A DNA stretch of 64,000 nt from Phorcus lineatus. Taxonomy: Eukaryota > Mollusca > Gastropoda > Trochida > Trochidae. The stretch lies in the NCBI GenBank assembly GCA_921293015.1, contig OV121090.1:14539304-14603303 (forward strand), written 5' to 3'. The position numbers and the translations under genes are program-made. This document shows, one piece after another, positions 12,501 through 28,104 of this stretch. Within the stretch, counting starts at the first letter, position 1, and each line of letters starts with the position of its first letter. The notes under the pieces were generated by a model. It had not been told where the DNA came from. It ran no database searches and was given only the letters and a program-made list of their open reading frames with translations.

Positions 12501-15500
12501 AAGGCGAAATGATTCATTATTCTATATTGTTTAAAAACATTCTATTATAAAGTTCTTCGTGGTTTTCTGCAGTATTAGAAGCAAAATACCAGTATCTTAA
12601 AAAGTTGAAAGAAGAAACAGCGGGACCTTTTCAAGAAGAAATAACCCTTTTGACAGTGTTTACGCAGATACTGCCTGTGATTTTCAATTCGTAAGAAAAC
12701 CTCTGGAAGTAGGAAAATCACGATATTTTTTTTTCTGTCTCTTTTCGCAAACTGACACCTGTATTCATTGTTGGATGCAGTAACACCTGTGTAAACTATA
12801 ATTTGATTTTGAATATTGCTTTTGCAGGTAAAGCACAATAATTTCAATATGATAGTCCATTTTTTTGTCTCTTTAAAAGGCGAAATGATTCATTATTCTA
12901 TATTGTTTAAAAACATTCTATTATAAAGTTCTTCGTGGTTTTCTGCAGTATTAGAAGCAAAATACCAGTATCTTAAAAAGTTGAAAGAAGAAACAGCGGG
13001 ACCTTTTCAAGAAGAAATAACCCTTTTGACAGTGTTTACGCAGATACTGCCTGTGATTTTCAATTCGTAAGAAAACCTCTGGAAGTAGGAAAATCACGAT
13101 ATTTTTTTCTCTGTCTCTTTTCGCAAACTGACACCTGTATTCATTGTTGGATGCAGTAACACCTGTGTGACTATAATTTGATTTTGAATATTGCTTTTGC
13201 AGGTAAAGCACAATAATTTCAATATGATAGTCCATTTTTTTGTCTCTTTAAAAGGCGAAATGATTCATTATTCTATATTGTTTAAAAACATTCTATTATA
13301 AAGTTCTTCGTGGTTTTCTGCAGTATTAGAAGCAAAATACCAGTATCTTAAAAAGTTGAAAGAAGAAACAGCGGGACCTTTTCAAGAAGAAATAACGATA
13401 TTTTTTTTCCGTTTCTTTTCGCAAACTGACACCTGTATTCATTGTTGGATGCAGTAACACCTGTGTGACTATAATTTGATTTTGAATATTGCTTTTGCAG
13501 GTAAAGCACAATAATTTCAATATGATAGTCCATTTTTTTGTCTCTTTAAAAGGCGAAATGATTCATTATTCTATATTGTTTAAAAACATTCTATTATAAA
13601 GTTCTTCGTGGTTTTCTGCAGTATTAGAAGCAAAATACCAGTATCTTAAAAAGTTGAAAGAAGAAACAGCGGGACCTTTTCAAGAAGAAATAACGATATT
13701 TTTTTTCCGTTTCTTTTCGCAAACTGACACCTGTATTCATTGTTGGATGCAGTAACACCTGTGTGACTATAATTTGATTTTGAATATTGCTTTTGCAGGT
13801 AAAGCACAATAATTTCAATATGATAGTCCATTTTTTTGTCTCTTTAAAAGGCGAAATGATTCATTATTCTATATTGTTTAAAAACATTCTATTATAAAGT
13901 TCTTCGTGGTTTTCTGCAGTATTAGAAGCAAAATACCAGTATCTTAAAAAGTTGAAAGAAGAAACAGCGGGACCTTTTCAAGAAGAAATAACGATATTTT
14001 TTTTCCGTTTCTTTTCGCAAACTGACACCTGTATTCATTGTTGGATGCAGTAACACCTGTGTGACTATAATTTGATTTTGAATATTGCTTTTGCAGGTAA
14101 AGCACAATAATTTCAATATGATAGTCCATTTTTTTGTCTCTTTAAAAGGCGAAATGATTCATTATTCTATATTGTTTAAAAACATTCTATTATAAAGTTC
14201 TTCGTGGTTTTCTGCAGTATTAGAAGCAAAATACCAGTATCTTAAAAAGTTGAAAGAAGAAACAGCGGGACCTTTTCAAGAAGAAATAACCCTTTTGACA
14301 GTGTTTACGCAGATACTGCCTGTGATTTTCAATTCGTAAGAAAACCTCTGGAAGTAGGAAAATCACGATATTTTTTTTTCTGTCTCTTTTCGCAAACTGA
14401 CACCTGTATTCATTGTTGGATGCAGTAACACCTGTGTAAACTATAATTTGATTTTGAATATTGCTTTTGCAGGTAAAGCACAATAATTTCAATATGATAG
14501 TCCATTTTTTTGTCTCTTTAAAAGGCGAAATGATTCATTATTCTATATTGTTTAAAAACATTCTATTATAAAGTTCTTCGTGGTTTTCTGCAGTATTAGA
14601 AGCAAAATACCAGTATCTTAAAAAGTTGAAAGAAGAAACAGCGGGACCTTTTCAAGAAGAAATAACCCTTTTGACAGTGTTTACGCAGATACTGCCTGTG
14701 ATTTTCAATTCGTAAGAAAACCTCTGGAAGTAGGAAAATCACGATATTTTTTTTTCTGTGTCTTTTCGCAAACTGACACCTGTATTCATTGTTGGATGCA
14801 GTAACACCTGTGTGACTATAATTTGATTTTGAATATTGCTTTTGCAGGTAAAGCACAATAATTTCAATATGATAGTCCATTTTTTTGTCTCTTTAAAAGG
14901 CGAAATGATTCATTATTCTATATTGTTTAAAAACATGCTATTATAAAGTTCTTCGTGGTTTTCTGCAGTATTAGAAGCAAAATACCAGTATCTTAAAAAG
15001 TTGAAAGAAGAAACAGCGGGACCTTTTCAAGAAGAAATAACGATATTTTTTTTCCGTTTCTTTTCGCAAACTGACACCTGTATTCATTGTTGGATGCAGT
15101 AACACCTGTGTGACTATAATTTGATTTTGAATATTGCTTTTGCAGGTAAAGCACAATAATTTCAATATGATAGTCCATTTTTTTGTCTCTTTAAAAGGCG
15201 AAATGATTCATTATTCTATATTGTTTAAAAACATTCTATTATAAAGTTCTTCGTGGTTTTCTGCAGTATTAGAAGCAAAATACCAGTATCTTAAAAAGTT
15301 GAAAGAAGAAACAGCGGGACCTTTTCAAGAAGAAATAACGATATTTTTTTTCCGTCTCTTTTCGCAAACTGACACCTGTATTCATTGTTGGATGCAGTAA
15401 CACCTGTGTGACTATAATTTGATTTTGAATATTGCTTTTGCAGGTAAAGCACAATAATTTCAATATGATAGTCCATTTTTTTGTCTCTTTAAAAGGCGAA

Positions 15501-18500
15501 ATGATTCATTATTCTATATTGTTTAAAAACATTCTATTATAAAGTTCTTCGTGGTTTTCTGCAGTATTAGAAGCAAAATACCAGTATCTTAAAAAGTTGA
15601 AAGAAGAAACAGCGGGACCTTTTCAAGAAGAAATAACCCTTTTGACAGTGTTTACGCAGATACTGCCTGTGATTTTCAATTCGTAAGAAAACCTCTGGAA
15701 GTAGGAAAATCACGATATTTTTTTTTCTGTGTCTTTTCGCAAACTGACACCTGTATTCATTGTTGGATGCAGTAACACCTGTGTAAACTATAATTTGATT
15801 TTGAATATTGCTTTTGCAGGTAAAGCACAATAATTTCAATATGATAGTCCATTTTTTTGTCTCTTTAAAAGGCGAAATGATTCATTATTCTATATTGTTT
15901 AAAAACATTCTATTATAAAGTTCTTCGTGGTTTTCTGCAGTATTAGAAGCAAAATACCAGTATCTTAAAAAGTTGAAAGAAGAAACAGCGGGACCTTTTC
16001 AAGAAGAAATAACGATATTTTTTTTCCGTTTCTTTTCGCAAACTGACACCTGTATTCATTGTTGGATGCAGTAACACCTGTGTGACTATAATTTGATTTT
16101 GAATATTGCTTTTGCAGGTAAAGCACAATAATTTCAATATGATAGTCCATTTTTTTGTCTCTTTAAAAGGCGAAATGATTCATTATTCTATATTGTTTAA
16201 AAACATTCTATTATAAAGTTCTTCGTGGTTTTCTGCAGTATTAGAAGCAAAATACCAGTATCTTAAAAAGTTGAAAGAAGAAACAGCGGGACCTTTTCAA
16301 GAAGAAATAACGATATTTTTTTTCCGTTTCTTTTCGCAAACTGACACCTGTATTCATTGTTGGATGCAGTAACACCTGTGTGACTATAATTTGATTTTGA
16401 ATATTGCTTTTGCAGGTAAAGCACAATAATTTCAATATGATAGTCCATTTTTTTGTCTCTTTAAAAGGCGAAATGATTCATTATTCTATATTGTTTAAAA
16501 ACATTCTATTATAAAGTTCTTCGTGGTTTTCTGCAGTATTAGAAGCAAAATACCAGTATCTTAAAAAGTTGAAAGAAGAAACAGCGGGACCTTTTCAAGA
16601 AGGAATAACGATATTTTTTTTCCGTTTCTTTTCGCAAACTGACACCTGTATTCATTGTTGGATGCAGTAACACCTGTGTGACTATAATTTGATTTTGAAT
16701 ATTGCTTTTGCAGGTAAAGCACAATAATTTCAATATGATAGTCCATTTTTTTGTCTCTTTAAAAGGCGAAATGATTCATTATTCTATATTGTTTAAAAAC
16801 ATTCTATTATAAAGTTCTTCGTGGTTTTCTGCAGTATTAGAAGCAAAATACCAGTATCTTAAAAAGTTGAAAGAAGAAACAGCGGGACCTTTTCAAGAAG
16901 AAATAACCCTTTTGACAGTGTTTACGCAGATACTGCCTGTGATTTTCAATTCGTAAGAAAACCTCTGGAAGTAGGAAAATCACGATATTTTTTTTTCTGT
17001 GTCTTTTCGCAAACTGACACCTGTATTCATTGTTGGATGCAGTAACACCTGTGTAAACTATAATTTGATTTTGAATATTGCTTTTGCAGGTAAAGCACAA
17101 TAATTTCAATATGATAGTCCATTTTTTTGTCTCTTTAAAAGGCGAAATGATTCATTATTCTATATTGTTTAAAAACATTCTATTATAAAGTTCTTCGTGG
17201 TTTTCTGCAGTATTAGAAGCAAAATACCAGTATCTTAAAAAGTTGAAAGAAGAAACAGCGGGACCTTTTCAAGAAGAAATAACCCTTTTGACAGTGTTTA
17301 CGCAGATACTGCCTGTGATTTTCAATTCGTAAGAAAACCTCTGGAAGTAGGAAAATCACGATATTTTTTTTTCTGTCTCTTTTCGCAAACTGACACCTGT
17401 ATTCATTGTTGGATGCAGTAACACCTGTGTAAACTATAATTTGATTTTGAATATTGCTTTTGCAGGTAAAGCACAATAATTTCAATATGATAGTCCATTT
17501 TTTTGTCTCTTTAAAAGGCGAAATGATTCATTATTCTATATTGTTTAAAAACATTCTATTATAAAGTTCTTCGTGGTTTTCTGCAGTATTAGAAGCAAAA
17601 TACCAGTATCTTAAAAAGTTGAAAGAAGAAACAGCGGGACCTTTTCAAGAAGAAATAACGATATTTTTTTTCCGTTTCTTTTCGCAAACTGACACCTGTA
17701 TTCATTGTTGGATGCAGTAACACCTGTGTGACTATAATTTGATTTTGAATATTGCTTTTGCAGGTAAAGCACAATAATTTCAATATGATAGTCCATTTTT
17801 TTGTCTCTTTAAAAGGCGAAATGATTCATTATTCTATATTGTTTAAAAACATTCTATTATAAAGTTCTTCGTGGTTTTCTGCAGTATTAGAAGCAAAATA
17901 CCAGTATCTTAAAAAGTTGAAAGAAGAAACAGCGGGACCTTTTCAAGAAGAAATAACGATATTTTTTTTCCGTTTCTTTTCGCAAACTGACACCTGTATT
18001 CATTGTTGGATGCAGTAACACCTGTGTGACTATAATTTGATTTTGAATATTGCTTTTGCAGGTAAAGCACAATAATTTCAATATGATAGTCCATTTTTTT
18101 GTCTCTTTAAAAGGCGAAATGATTCATTATTCTATATTGTTTAAAAACATTCTATTATAAAGTTCTTCGTGGTTTTCTGCAGTATTAGAAGCAAAATACC
18201 AGTATCTTAAAAAGTTGAAAGAAGAAACAGCGGGACCTTTTCAAGAAGAAATAACGATATTTTTTTTCCGTTTCTTTTCGCAAACTGACACCTGTATTCA
18301 TTGTTGGATGCAGTAACACCTGTGTGACTATAATTTGATTTTGAATATTGCTTTTGCAGGTAAAGCACAATAATTTCAATATGATAGTCCATTTTTTTGT
18401 CTCTTTAAAAGGCGAAATGATTCATTATTCTATATTGTTTAAAAACATTCTATTATAAAGTTCTTCGTGGTTTTCTGCAGTATTAGAAGCAAAATACCAG

Positions 18501-18984
18501 TATCTTAAAAAGTTGAAAGAAGAAACAGCGGGACCTTTTCAAGAAGAAATAACGATATTTTTTTTCCGTTTCTTTTCGCAAACTGACACCTGTATTCATT
18601 GTTGGATGCAGTAACACCTGTGTGACTATAATTTGATTTTGAATATTGCTTTTGCAGGTAAAGCACAATAATTTCAATATGATAGTCCATTTTTTTGTCT
18701 CTTTAAAAGGCGAAATGATTCATTATTCTATATTGTTTAAAAACATTCTATTATAAAGTTCTTCGTGGTTTTCTGCAGTATTAGAAGCAAAATACCAGTA
18801 TCTTAAAAAGTTGAAAGAAGAAACAGCGGGACCTTTTCAAGAAGAAATAACGATATTTTTTTTCCGTTTCTTTTCGCAAACTGACACCTGTATTCATTGT
18901 TGGATGCAGTAACACCTGTGTGACTATAATTTGATTTTGAATATTGCTTTTGCAGGTAAAGCACAATAATTTCAATATGATAGT

Positions 18985-20332
18985 CCATTTTTTTGTCTCT
19001 TTAAAAGGCGAAATGATTCATTATTCTATATTGTTTAAAAACATTCTATTATAAAGTTCTTCGTGGTTTTCTGCAGTATTAGAAGCAAAATACCAGTATC
19101 TTAAAAAGTTGAAAGAAGAAACAGCGGGACCTTTTCAAGAAGAAATAACGATATTTTTTTTCCGTCTCTTTTCGCAAACTGACACCTGTATTCATTGTTG
19201 GATGCAGTAACACCTGTGTGACTATAATTTGATTTTGAATATTGCTTTTGCAGGTAAAGCACAATAATTTCAATATGATAGTCCATTTTTTTGTCTCTTT
19301 AAAAGGCGAAATGATTCATTATTCTATATTGTTTAAAAACATTCTATTATAAAGTTCTTCGTGGTTTTCTGCAGTATTAGAAGCAAAATACCAGTATCTT
19401 AAAAAGTTGAAAGAAGAAACAGCGGGACCTTTTCAAGAAGAAATAACCCTTTTGACAGTGTTTACGCAGATACTGCCTGTGATTTTCAATTCGTAAGAAA
19501 ACCTCTGGAAGTAGGAAAATCACGATATTTTTTTTTCTGTGTCTTTTCGCAAACTGACACCTGTATTCATTGTTGGATGCAGTAACACCTGTGTAAACTA
19601 TAATTTGATTTTGAATATTGCTTTTGCAGGTAAAGCACAATAATTTCAATATGATAGTCCATTTTTTTGTCTCTTTAAAAGGCGAAATGATTCATTATTC
19701 TATATTGTTTAAAAACATTCTATTATAAAGTTCTTCGTGGTTTTCTGCAGTATTAGAAGCAAAATACCAGTATCTTAAAAAGTTGAAAGAAGAAACAGCG
19801 GGACCTTTTCAAGAAGAAATAACGATATTTTTTTTCCGTTTCTTTTCGCAAACTGACACCTGTATTCATTGTTGGATGCAGTAACACCTGTGTGACTATA
19901 ATTTGATTTTGAATATTGCTTTTGCAGGTAAAGCACAATAATTTCAATATGATAGTCCATTTTTTTGTCTCTTTAAAAGGCGAAATGATTCATTATTCTA
20001 TATTGTTTAAAAACATTCTATTATAAAGTTCTTCGTGGTTTTCTGCAGTATTAGAAGCAAAATACCAGTATCTTAAAAAGTTGAAAGAAGAAACAGCGGG
20101 ACCTTTTCAAGAAGAAATAACCCTTTTGACAGTGTTTACGCAGATACTGCCTGTGATTTTCAATTCGTAAGAAAACCTCTGGAAGTAGGAAAATCACGAT
20201 ATTTTTTTTTCTGTGTCTTTTCGCAAACTGACACCTGTATTCATTGTTGGATGCAGTAACACCTGTGTAAACTATAATTTGATTTTGAATATTGCTTTTG
20301 CAGGTAAAGCACAATAATTTCAATATGATAGT
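18985..20332 (+). repeat. Four-unit higher-order block, copy 1 (1348 bp)
   Basis: Order of units: a short unit carrying the marker CCGTCTC (instead of CCGTTTC), a CTGTGTC-type long unit, an ordinary short unit, and another CTGTGTC-type long unit. The same order with the same marker recurs at 26,083 and 29,374, so the four units seem to have been copied as a block. Confidence 0.8.
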
Positions 20333-22198
20333 CCATTTTTTTGTCTCTTTAAAAGGCGAAATGATTCATTATTCTATATTGTTTAAAAACATTCTATTAT
20401 AAAGTTCTTCGTGGTTTTCTGCAGTATTAGAAGCAAAATACCAGTATCTTAAAAAGTTGAAAGAAGAAACAGCGGGACCTTTTCAAGAAGAAATAACGAT
20501 ATTTTTTTTCCGTTTCTTTTCGCAAACTGACACCTGTATTCATTGTTGGATGCAGTAACACCTGTGTGACTATAATTTGATTTTGAATATTGCTTTTGCA
20601 GGTAAAGCACAATAATTTCAATATGATAGTCCATTTTTTTGTCTCTTTAAAAGGCGAAATGATTCATTATTCTATATTGTTTAAAAACATTCTATTATAA
20701 AGTTCTTCGTGGTTTTCTGCAGTATTAGAAGCAAAATACCAGTATCTTAAAAAGTTGAAAGAAGAAACAGCGGGACCTTTTCAAGAAGAAATAACGATAT
20801 TTTTTTTCCGTTTCTTTTCGCAAACTGACACCTGTATTCATTGTTGGATGCAGTAACACCTGTGTGACTATAATTTGATTTTGAATATTGCTTTTGCAGG
20901 TAAAGCACAATAATTTCAATATGATAGTCCATTTTTTTGTCTCTTTAAAAGGCGAAATGATTCATTATTCTATATTGTTTAAAAACATTCTATTATAAAG
21001 TTCTTCATGGTTTTCTGCAGTATTAGAAGCAAAATACCAGTATCTTAAAAAGTTGAAAGAAGAAACAGCGGGACCTTTTCAAGAAGAAATAACGATATTT
21101 TTTTTCCGTTTCTTTTCGCAAACTGACACCTGTATTCATTGTTGGATGCAGTAACACCTGTGTGACTATAATTTGATTTTGAATATTGCTTTTGCAGGTA
21201 AAGCACAATAATTTCAATATGATAGTCCATTTTTTTGTCTCTTTAAAAGGCGAAATGATTCATTATTCTATATTGTTTAAAAACATTCTATTATAAAGTT
21301 CTTCGTGGTTTTCTGCAGTATTAGAAGCAAAATACCAGTATCTTAAAAAGTTGAAAGAAGAAACAGCGGGACCTTTTCAAGAAGAAATAACCCTTTTGAC
21401 AGTGTTTACGCAGATACTGCCTGTGATTTTCAATTCGTAAGAAAACCTCTGGAAGTAGGAAAATCACGATATTTTTTTTTCTGTGTCTTTTCGCAAACTG
21501 ACACCTGTATTCATTGTTGGATGCAGTAACACCTGTGTAAACTATAATTTGATTTTGAATATTGCTTTTGCAGGTAAAGCACAATAATTTCAATATGATA
21601 GTCCATTTTTTTGTCTCTTTAAAAGGCGAAATGATTCATTATTCTATATTGTTTAAAAACATTCTATTATAAAGTTCTTCGTGGTTTTCTGCAGTATTAG
21701 AAGCAAAATACCAGTATCTTAAAAAGTTGAAAGAAGAAACAGCGGGACCTTTTCAAGAAGAAATAACGATATTTTTTTTCCGTTTCTTTTCGCAAACTGA
21801 CACCTGTATTCATTGTTGGATGCAGTAACACCTGTGTGACTATAATTTGATTTTGAATATTGCTTTTGCAGGTAAAGCACAATAATTTCAATATGATAGT
21901 CCATTTTTTTGTCTCTTTAAAAGGCGAAATGATTCATTATTCTATATTGTTTAAAAACATTCTATTATAAAGTTCTTCGTGGTTTTCTGCAGTATTAGAA
22001 GCAAAATACCAGTATCTTAAAAAGTTGAAAGAAGAAACAGCGGGACCTTTTCAAGAAGAAATAACGATATTTTTTTTCCGTTTCTTTTCGCAAACTGACA
22101 CCTGTATTCATTGTTGGATGCAGTAACACCTGTGTGACTATAATTTGATTTTGAATATTGCTTTTGCAGGTAAAGCACAATAATTTCAATATGATAGT

Positions 22199-23765
22199 CC
22201 ATTTTTTTGTCTCTTTAAAAGGCGAAATGATTCATTATTCTATATTGTTTAAAAACATTCTATTATAAAGTTCTTCGTGGTTTTCTGCAGTATTAGAAGC
22301 AAAATACCAGTATCTTAAAAAGTTGAAAGAAGAAACAGCGGGACCTTTTCAAGAAGAAATAACCCTTTTGACAGTGTTTACGCAGATACTGCCTGTGATT
22401 TTCAATTCGTAAGAAAACCTCTGGAAGTAGGAAAATCACGATATTTTTTTTTCTGTGTCTTTTCGCAAACTGACACCTGTATTCATTGTTGGATGCAGTA
22501 ACACCTGTGTGACTATAATTTGATTTTGAATATTGCTTTTGCAGGTAAAGCACAATAATTTCAATATGATAGTCCATTTTTTTGTCTCTTTAAAAGGCGA
22601 AATGATTCATTATTCTATATTGTTTAAAAACATTCTATTATAAAGTTCTTCGTGGTTTTCTGCAGTATTAGAAGCAAAATACCAGTATCTTAAAAAGTTG
22701 AAAGAAGAAACAGCGGGACCTTTTCAAGAAGAAATAACGATATTTTTTTTCCGTTTCTTTTCGCAAACTGAGACCTGTATTCATTGTTGGATGCAGTAAC
22801 ACCTGTGTGACTATAATTTGATTTTGAATATTGCTTTTGCAGGTAAAGCACAATAATTTCAATATGATAGTCCATTTTTTTGTCTCTTTAAAAGGCGAAA
22901 TGATTCATTATTCTATATTGTTTAAAAACATTCTATTATAAAGTTCTTCGTGGTTTTCTGCAGTATTAGAAGCAAAATACCAGTATCTTAAAAAGTTGAA
23001 AGAAGAAACAGCGGGACCTTTTCAAGAAGAAATAACGATATTTTTTTTCCGTTTCTTTTCGCAAACTGACACCTGTATTCATTGTTGGATGCAGTAACAC
23101 CTGTGTGACTATAATTTGATTTTGAATATTGCTTTTGCAGGTAAAGCACAATAATTTCAATATGATAGTCCATTTTTTTGTCTCTTTAAAAGGCGAAATG
23201 ATTCATTATTCTATATTGTTTAAAAACATTCTATTATAAAGTTCTTCGTGGTTTTCTGCAGTATTAGAAGCAAAATACCAGTATCTTAAAAAGTTGAAAG
23301 AAGAAACAGCGGGACCTTTTCAAGAAGAAATAACGATATTTTTTTTCCGTTTCTTTTCGCAAACTGACACCTGTATTCATTGTTGGATGCAGTAACACCT
23401 GTGTGACTATAATTTGATTTTGAATATTGCTTTTGCAGGTAAAGCACAATAATTTCAATATGATAGTCCATTTTTTTGTCTCTTTAAAAGGCGAAATGAT
23501 TCATTATTCTATATTGTTTAAAAACATTCTATTATAAAGTTCTTCGTGGTTTTCTGCAGTATTAGAAGCAAAATACCAGTATCTTAAAAAGTTGAAAGAA
23601 GAAACAGCGGGACCTTTTCAAGAAGAAATAACGATATTTTTTTTCCGTCTCTTTTCGCAAACTGACACCTGTATTCATTGTTGGATGCAGTAACACCTGT
23701 GTGACTATAATTTGATTTTGAATATTGCTTTTGCAGGTAAAGCACAATAATTTCAATATGATAGT
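22199..23765 (+). repeat. Five-unit duplicated block, copy 1
   Basis: Long unit (CTGTGTC with GTGACT), then a short unit with the rare GAGACCTG in place of GACACCTG, two ordinary short units, and a short unit with CCGTCTC. The identical order and both markers occur 5906 bp downstream at 28,105. The rare GAGACC change occurs only in these two places as far as I can see. Confidence 0.85.
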
Positions 23766-26082
23766 CCATTTTTTTGTCTCTTTAAAAGGCGAAATGATTC
23801 ATTATTCTATATTGTTTAAAAACATTCTATTATAAAGTTCTTCGTGGTTTTCTGCAGTATTAGAAGCAAAATACCAGTATCTTAAAAAGTTGAAAGAAGA
23901 AACAGCGGGACCTTTTCAAGAAGAAATAACCCTTTTGACAGTGTTTACGCAGATACTGCCTGTGATTTTCAATTCGTAAGAAAACCTCTGGAAGTAGGAA
24001 AATCACGATATTTTTTTTTCTGTCTCTTTTCGCAAACTGACACCTGTATTCATTGTTGGATGCAGTAACACCTGTGTAAACTATAATTTGATTTTGAATA
24101 TTGCTTTTGCAGGTAAAGCACAATAATTTCAATATGATAGTCCATTTTTTTGTCTCTTTAAAAGGCGAAATGATTCATTATTCTATATTGTTTAAAAACA
24201 TTCTATTATAAAGTTCTTCGTGGTTTTCTGCAGTATTAGAAGCAAAATACCAGTATCTTAAAAAGTTGAAAGAAGAAACAGCGGGACCTTTTCAAGAAGA
24301 AATAACGATATTTTTTTTCCGTTTCTTTTCGCAAACTGACACCTGTATTCATTGTTGGATGCAGTAACACCTGTGTGACTATAATTTGATTTTGAATATT
24401 GCTTTTGCAGGTAAAGCACAATAATTTCAATATGATAGTCCATTTTTTTGTCTCTTTAAAAGGCGAAATGATTCATTATTCTATATTGTTTAAAAACATT
24501 CTATTATAAAGTTCTTCGTGGTTTTCTGCAGTATTAGAAGCAAAATACCAGTATCTTAAAAAGTTGAAAGAAGAAACAGCGGGACCTTTTCAAGAAGAAA
24601 TAACCCTTTTGACAGTGTTTACGCAGATACTGCCTGTGATTTTCAATTCGTAAGAAACCTCTGGAAGTAGGAAAATCACGATATTTTTTTTTCTGTGTCT
24701 TTTCGCAAACTGACACCTGTATTCATTGTTGGATGCAGTAACACCTGTGTAAACTATAATTTGATTTTGAATATTGCTTTTGCAGGTAAAGCACAATAAT
24801 TTCAATATGATAGTCCATTTTTTTGTCTCTTTAAAAGGCGAAATGATTCATTATTCTATATTGTTTAAAAACATTCTATTATAAAGTTCTTCGTGGTTTT
24901 CTGCAGTATTAGAAGCAAAATACCAGTATCTTAAAAAGTTGAAAGAAGAAACAGCGGGACCTTTTCAAGAAGAAATAACCCTTTTGACAGTGTTTACGCA
25001 GATACTGCCTGTGATTTTCAATTCGTAAGAAAACCTCTGGAAGTAGGAAAATCACGATATTTTTTTTCTGTGTCTTTTCGCAAACTGACACCTGTATTCA
25101 TTGTTGGATGCAGTAACACCTGTGCGACTATAATTTGATTTTGAATATTGCTTTTGCAGGTAAAGCACAATAATTTCAATATGATAGTCCATTTTTTTGT
25201 CTCTTTAAAAGGCGAAATGATTCATTATTCTATATTGTTTAAAAACATTCTATTATAAAGTTCTTCGTGGTTTTCTGCAGTATTAGAAGCAAAATACCAG
25301 TATCTTAAAAAGTTGAAAGAAGAAACAGCGGGACCTTTTCAAGAAGAAATAACGATATTTTTTTTCCGTTTCTTTTCGCAAACTGACACCTGTATTCATT
25401 GTTGGATGCAGTAACACCTGTGTGACTATAATTTGATTTTGAATATTGCTTTTGCAGGTAAAGCACAATAATTTCAATATGATAGTCCATTTTTTTGTCT
25501 CTTTAAAAGGCGAAATGATTCATTATTCTATATTGTTTAAAAACATTCTATTATAAAGTTCTTCGTGGTTTTCTGCAGTATTAGAAGCAAAATACCAGTA
25601 TCTTAAAAAGTTGAAAGAAGAAACAGCGGGACCTTTTCAAGAAGAAATAACGATATTTTTTTTCCGTTTCTTTTCGCAAACTGACACCTGTATTCATTGT
25701 TGGATGCAGTAACACCTGTGTGACTATAATTTGATTTTGAATATTGCTTTTGCAGGTAAAGCACAATAATTTCAATATGATAGTCCATTTTTTTGTCTCT
25801 TTAAAAGGCGAAATGATTCATTATTCTATATTGTTTAAAAACATTCTATTATAAAGTTCTTCGTGGTTTTCTGCAGTATTAGAAGCAAAATACCAGTATC
25901 TTAAAAAGTTGAAAGAAGAAACAGCGGGACCTTTTCAAGAAGAAATAACGATATTTTTTTTCCGTTTCTTTTCGCAAACTGACACCTGTATTCATTGTTG
26001 GATGCAGTAACACCTGTGTGACTATAATTTGATTTTGAATATTGCTTTTGCAGGTAAAGCACAATAATTTCAATATGATAGT

Positions 26083-27430
26083 CCATTTTTTTGTCTCTTT
26101 AAAAGGCGAAATGATTCATTATTCTATATTGTTTAAAAACATTCTATTATAAAGTTCTTCGTGGTTTTCTGCCGTATTAGAAGCAAAATACCAGTATCTT
26201 AAAAAGTTGAAAGAAGAAACAGCGGGACCTTTTCAAGAAGAAATAACGATATTTTTTTTCCGTCTCTTTTCGCAAACTGACACCTGTATTCATTGTTGGA
26301 TGCAGTAACACCTGTGTGACTATAATTTGATTTTGAATATTGCTTTTGCAGGTAAAGCACAATAATTTCAATATGATAGTCCATTTTTTTGTCTCTTTAA
26401 AAGGCGAAATGATTCATTATTCTATATTGTTTAAAAACATTCTATTATAAAGTTCTTCGTGGTTTTCTGCAGTATTAGAAGCAAAATACCAGTATCTTAA
26501 AAAGTTGAAAGAAGAAACAGCGGGACCTTTTCAAGAAGAAATAACCCTTTTGACAGTGTTTACGCAGATACTGCCTGTGATTTTCAATTCGTAAGAAAAC
26601 CTCTGGAAGTAGGAAAATCACGATATTTTTTTTTCTGTGTCTTTTCGCAAACTGACACCTGTATTCATTGTTGGATGCAGTAACACCTGTGTAAACTATA
26701 ATTTGATTTTGAATATTGCTTTTGCAGGTAAAGCACAATAATTTCAATATGATAGTCCATTTTTTTGTCTCTTTAAAAGGCGAAATGATTCATTATTCTA
26801 TATTGTTTAAAAACATTCTATTATAAAGTTCTTCGTGGTTTTCTGCAGTATTAGAAGCAAAATACCAGTATCTTAAAAAGTTGAAAGAAGAAACAGCGGG
26901 ACCTTTTCAAGAAGAAATAACGATATTTTTTTTCCGTTTCTTTTCGCAAACTGACACCTGTATTCATTGTTGGATGCAGTAACACCTGTGTGACTATAAT
27001 TTTATTTTGAATATTGCTTTTGCAGGTAAAGCACAATAATTTCAATATGATAGTCCATTTTTTTGTCTCTTTAAAAGGCGAAATGATTCATTATTCTATA
27101 TTGTTTAAAAACATTCTATTATAAAGTTCTTCGTGGTTTTCTGCAGTATTAGAAGCAAAATACCAGTATCTTAAAAAGTTGAAAGAAGAAACAGCGGGAC
27201 CTTTTCAAGAAGAAATAACCCTTTTGACAGTGTTTACGCAGATACTGCCTGTGATTTTCAATTCGTAAGAAAACCTCTGGAAGTAGGAAAATCACGATAT
27301 TTTTTTTTCTGTGTCTTTTCGCAAACTGACACCTGTATTCATTGTTGGATGCAGTAACACCTGTGTAAACTATAATTTGATTTTGAATATTGCTTTTGCA
27401 GGTAAAGCACAATAATTTCAATATGATAGT
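26083..27430 (+). repeat. Four-unit higher-order block, copy 2 (1348 bp)
   Basis: Same unit order and CCGTCTC marker as the block at 18,985. This copy has private changes: loss of the PstI site (CTGCCG instead of CTGCAG, near 26,172) and TTTTATTTTG instead of TTTGATTTTG near 27,001. These changes came after the block was copied. Confidence 0.8.
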
Positions 27431-28104
27431 CCATTTTTTTGTCTCTTTAAAAGGCGAAATGATTCATTATTCTATATTGTTTAAAAACATTCTATTATAA
27501 AGTTCTTCGTGGTTTTCTGCAGTATTAGAAGCAAAATACCAGTATCTTAAAAAGTTGAAAGAAGAAACAGCGGGACCTTTTCAAGAAGAAATAACGATAT
27601 TTTTTTTCCGTTTCTTTTCGCAAACTGACACCTGTATTCATTGTTGGATGCAGTAACACCTGTGTGACTATAATTTGATTTTGAATATTGCTTTTGCAGG
27701 TAAAGCACAATAATTTCAATATGATAGTCCATTTTTTTGTCTCTTTAAAAGGCGAAATGATTCATTATTCTATATTGTTTAAAAACATTCTATTATAAAG
27801 TTCTTCGTGGTTTTCTGCAGTATTAGAAGCAAAATACCAGTATCTTAAAAAGTTGAAAGAAGAAACAGCGGGACCTTTTCAAGAAGAAATAACCCTTTTG
27901 ACAGTGTTTACGCAGATACTGCCTGTGATTTTCAATTCGTAAGAAAACCTCTGGAAGTAGGAAAATCACGATATTTTTTTTTCTGTGTCTTTTCGCAAAC
28001 TGACACCTGTATTCATTGTTGGATGCAGTAACACCTGTGTAAACTATAATTTGATTTTGAATATTGCTTTTGCAGGTAAAGCACAATAATTTCAATATGA
28101 TAGT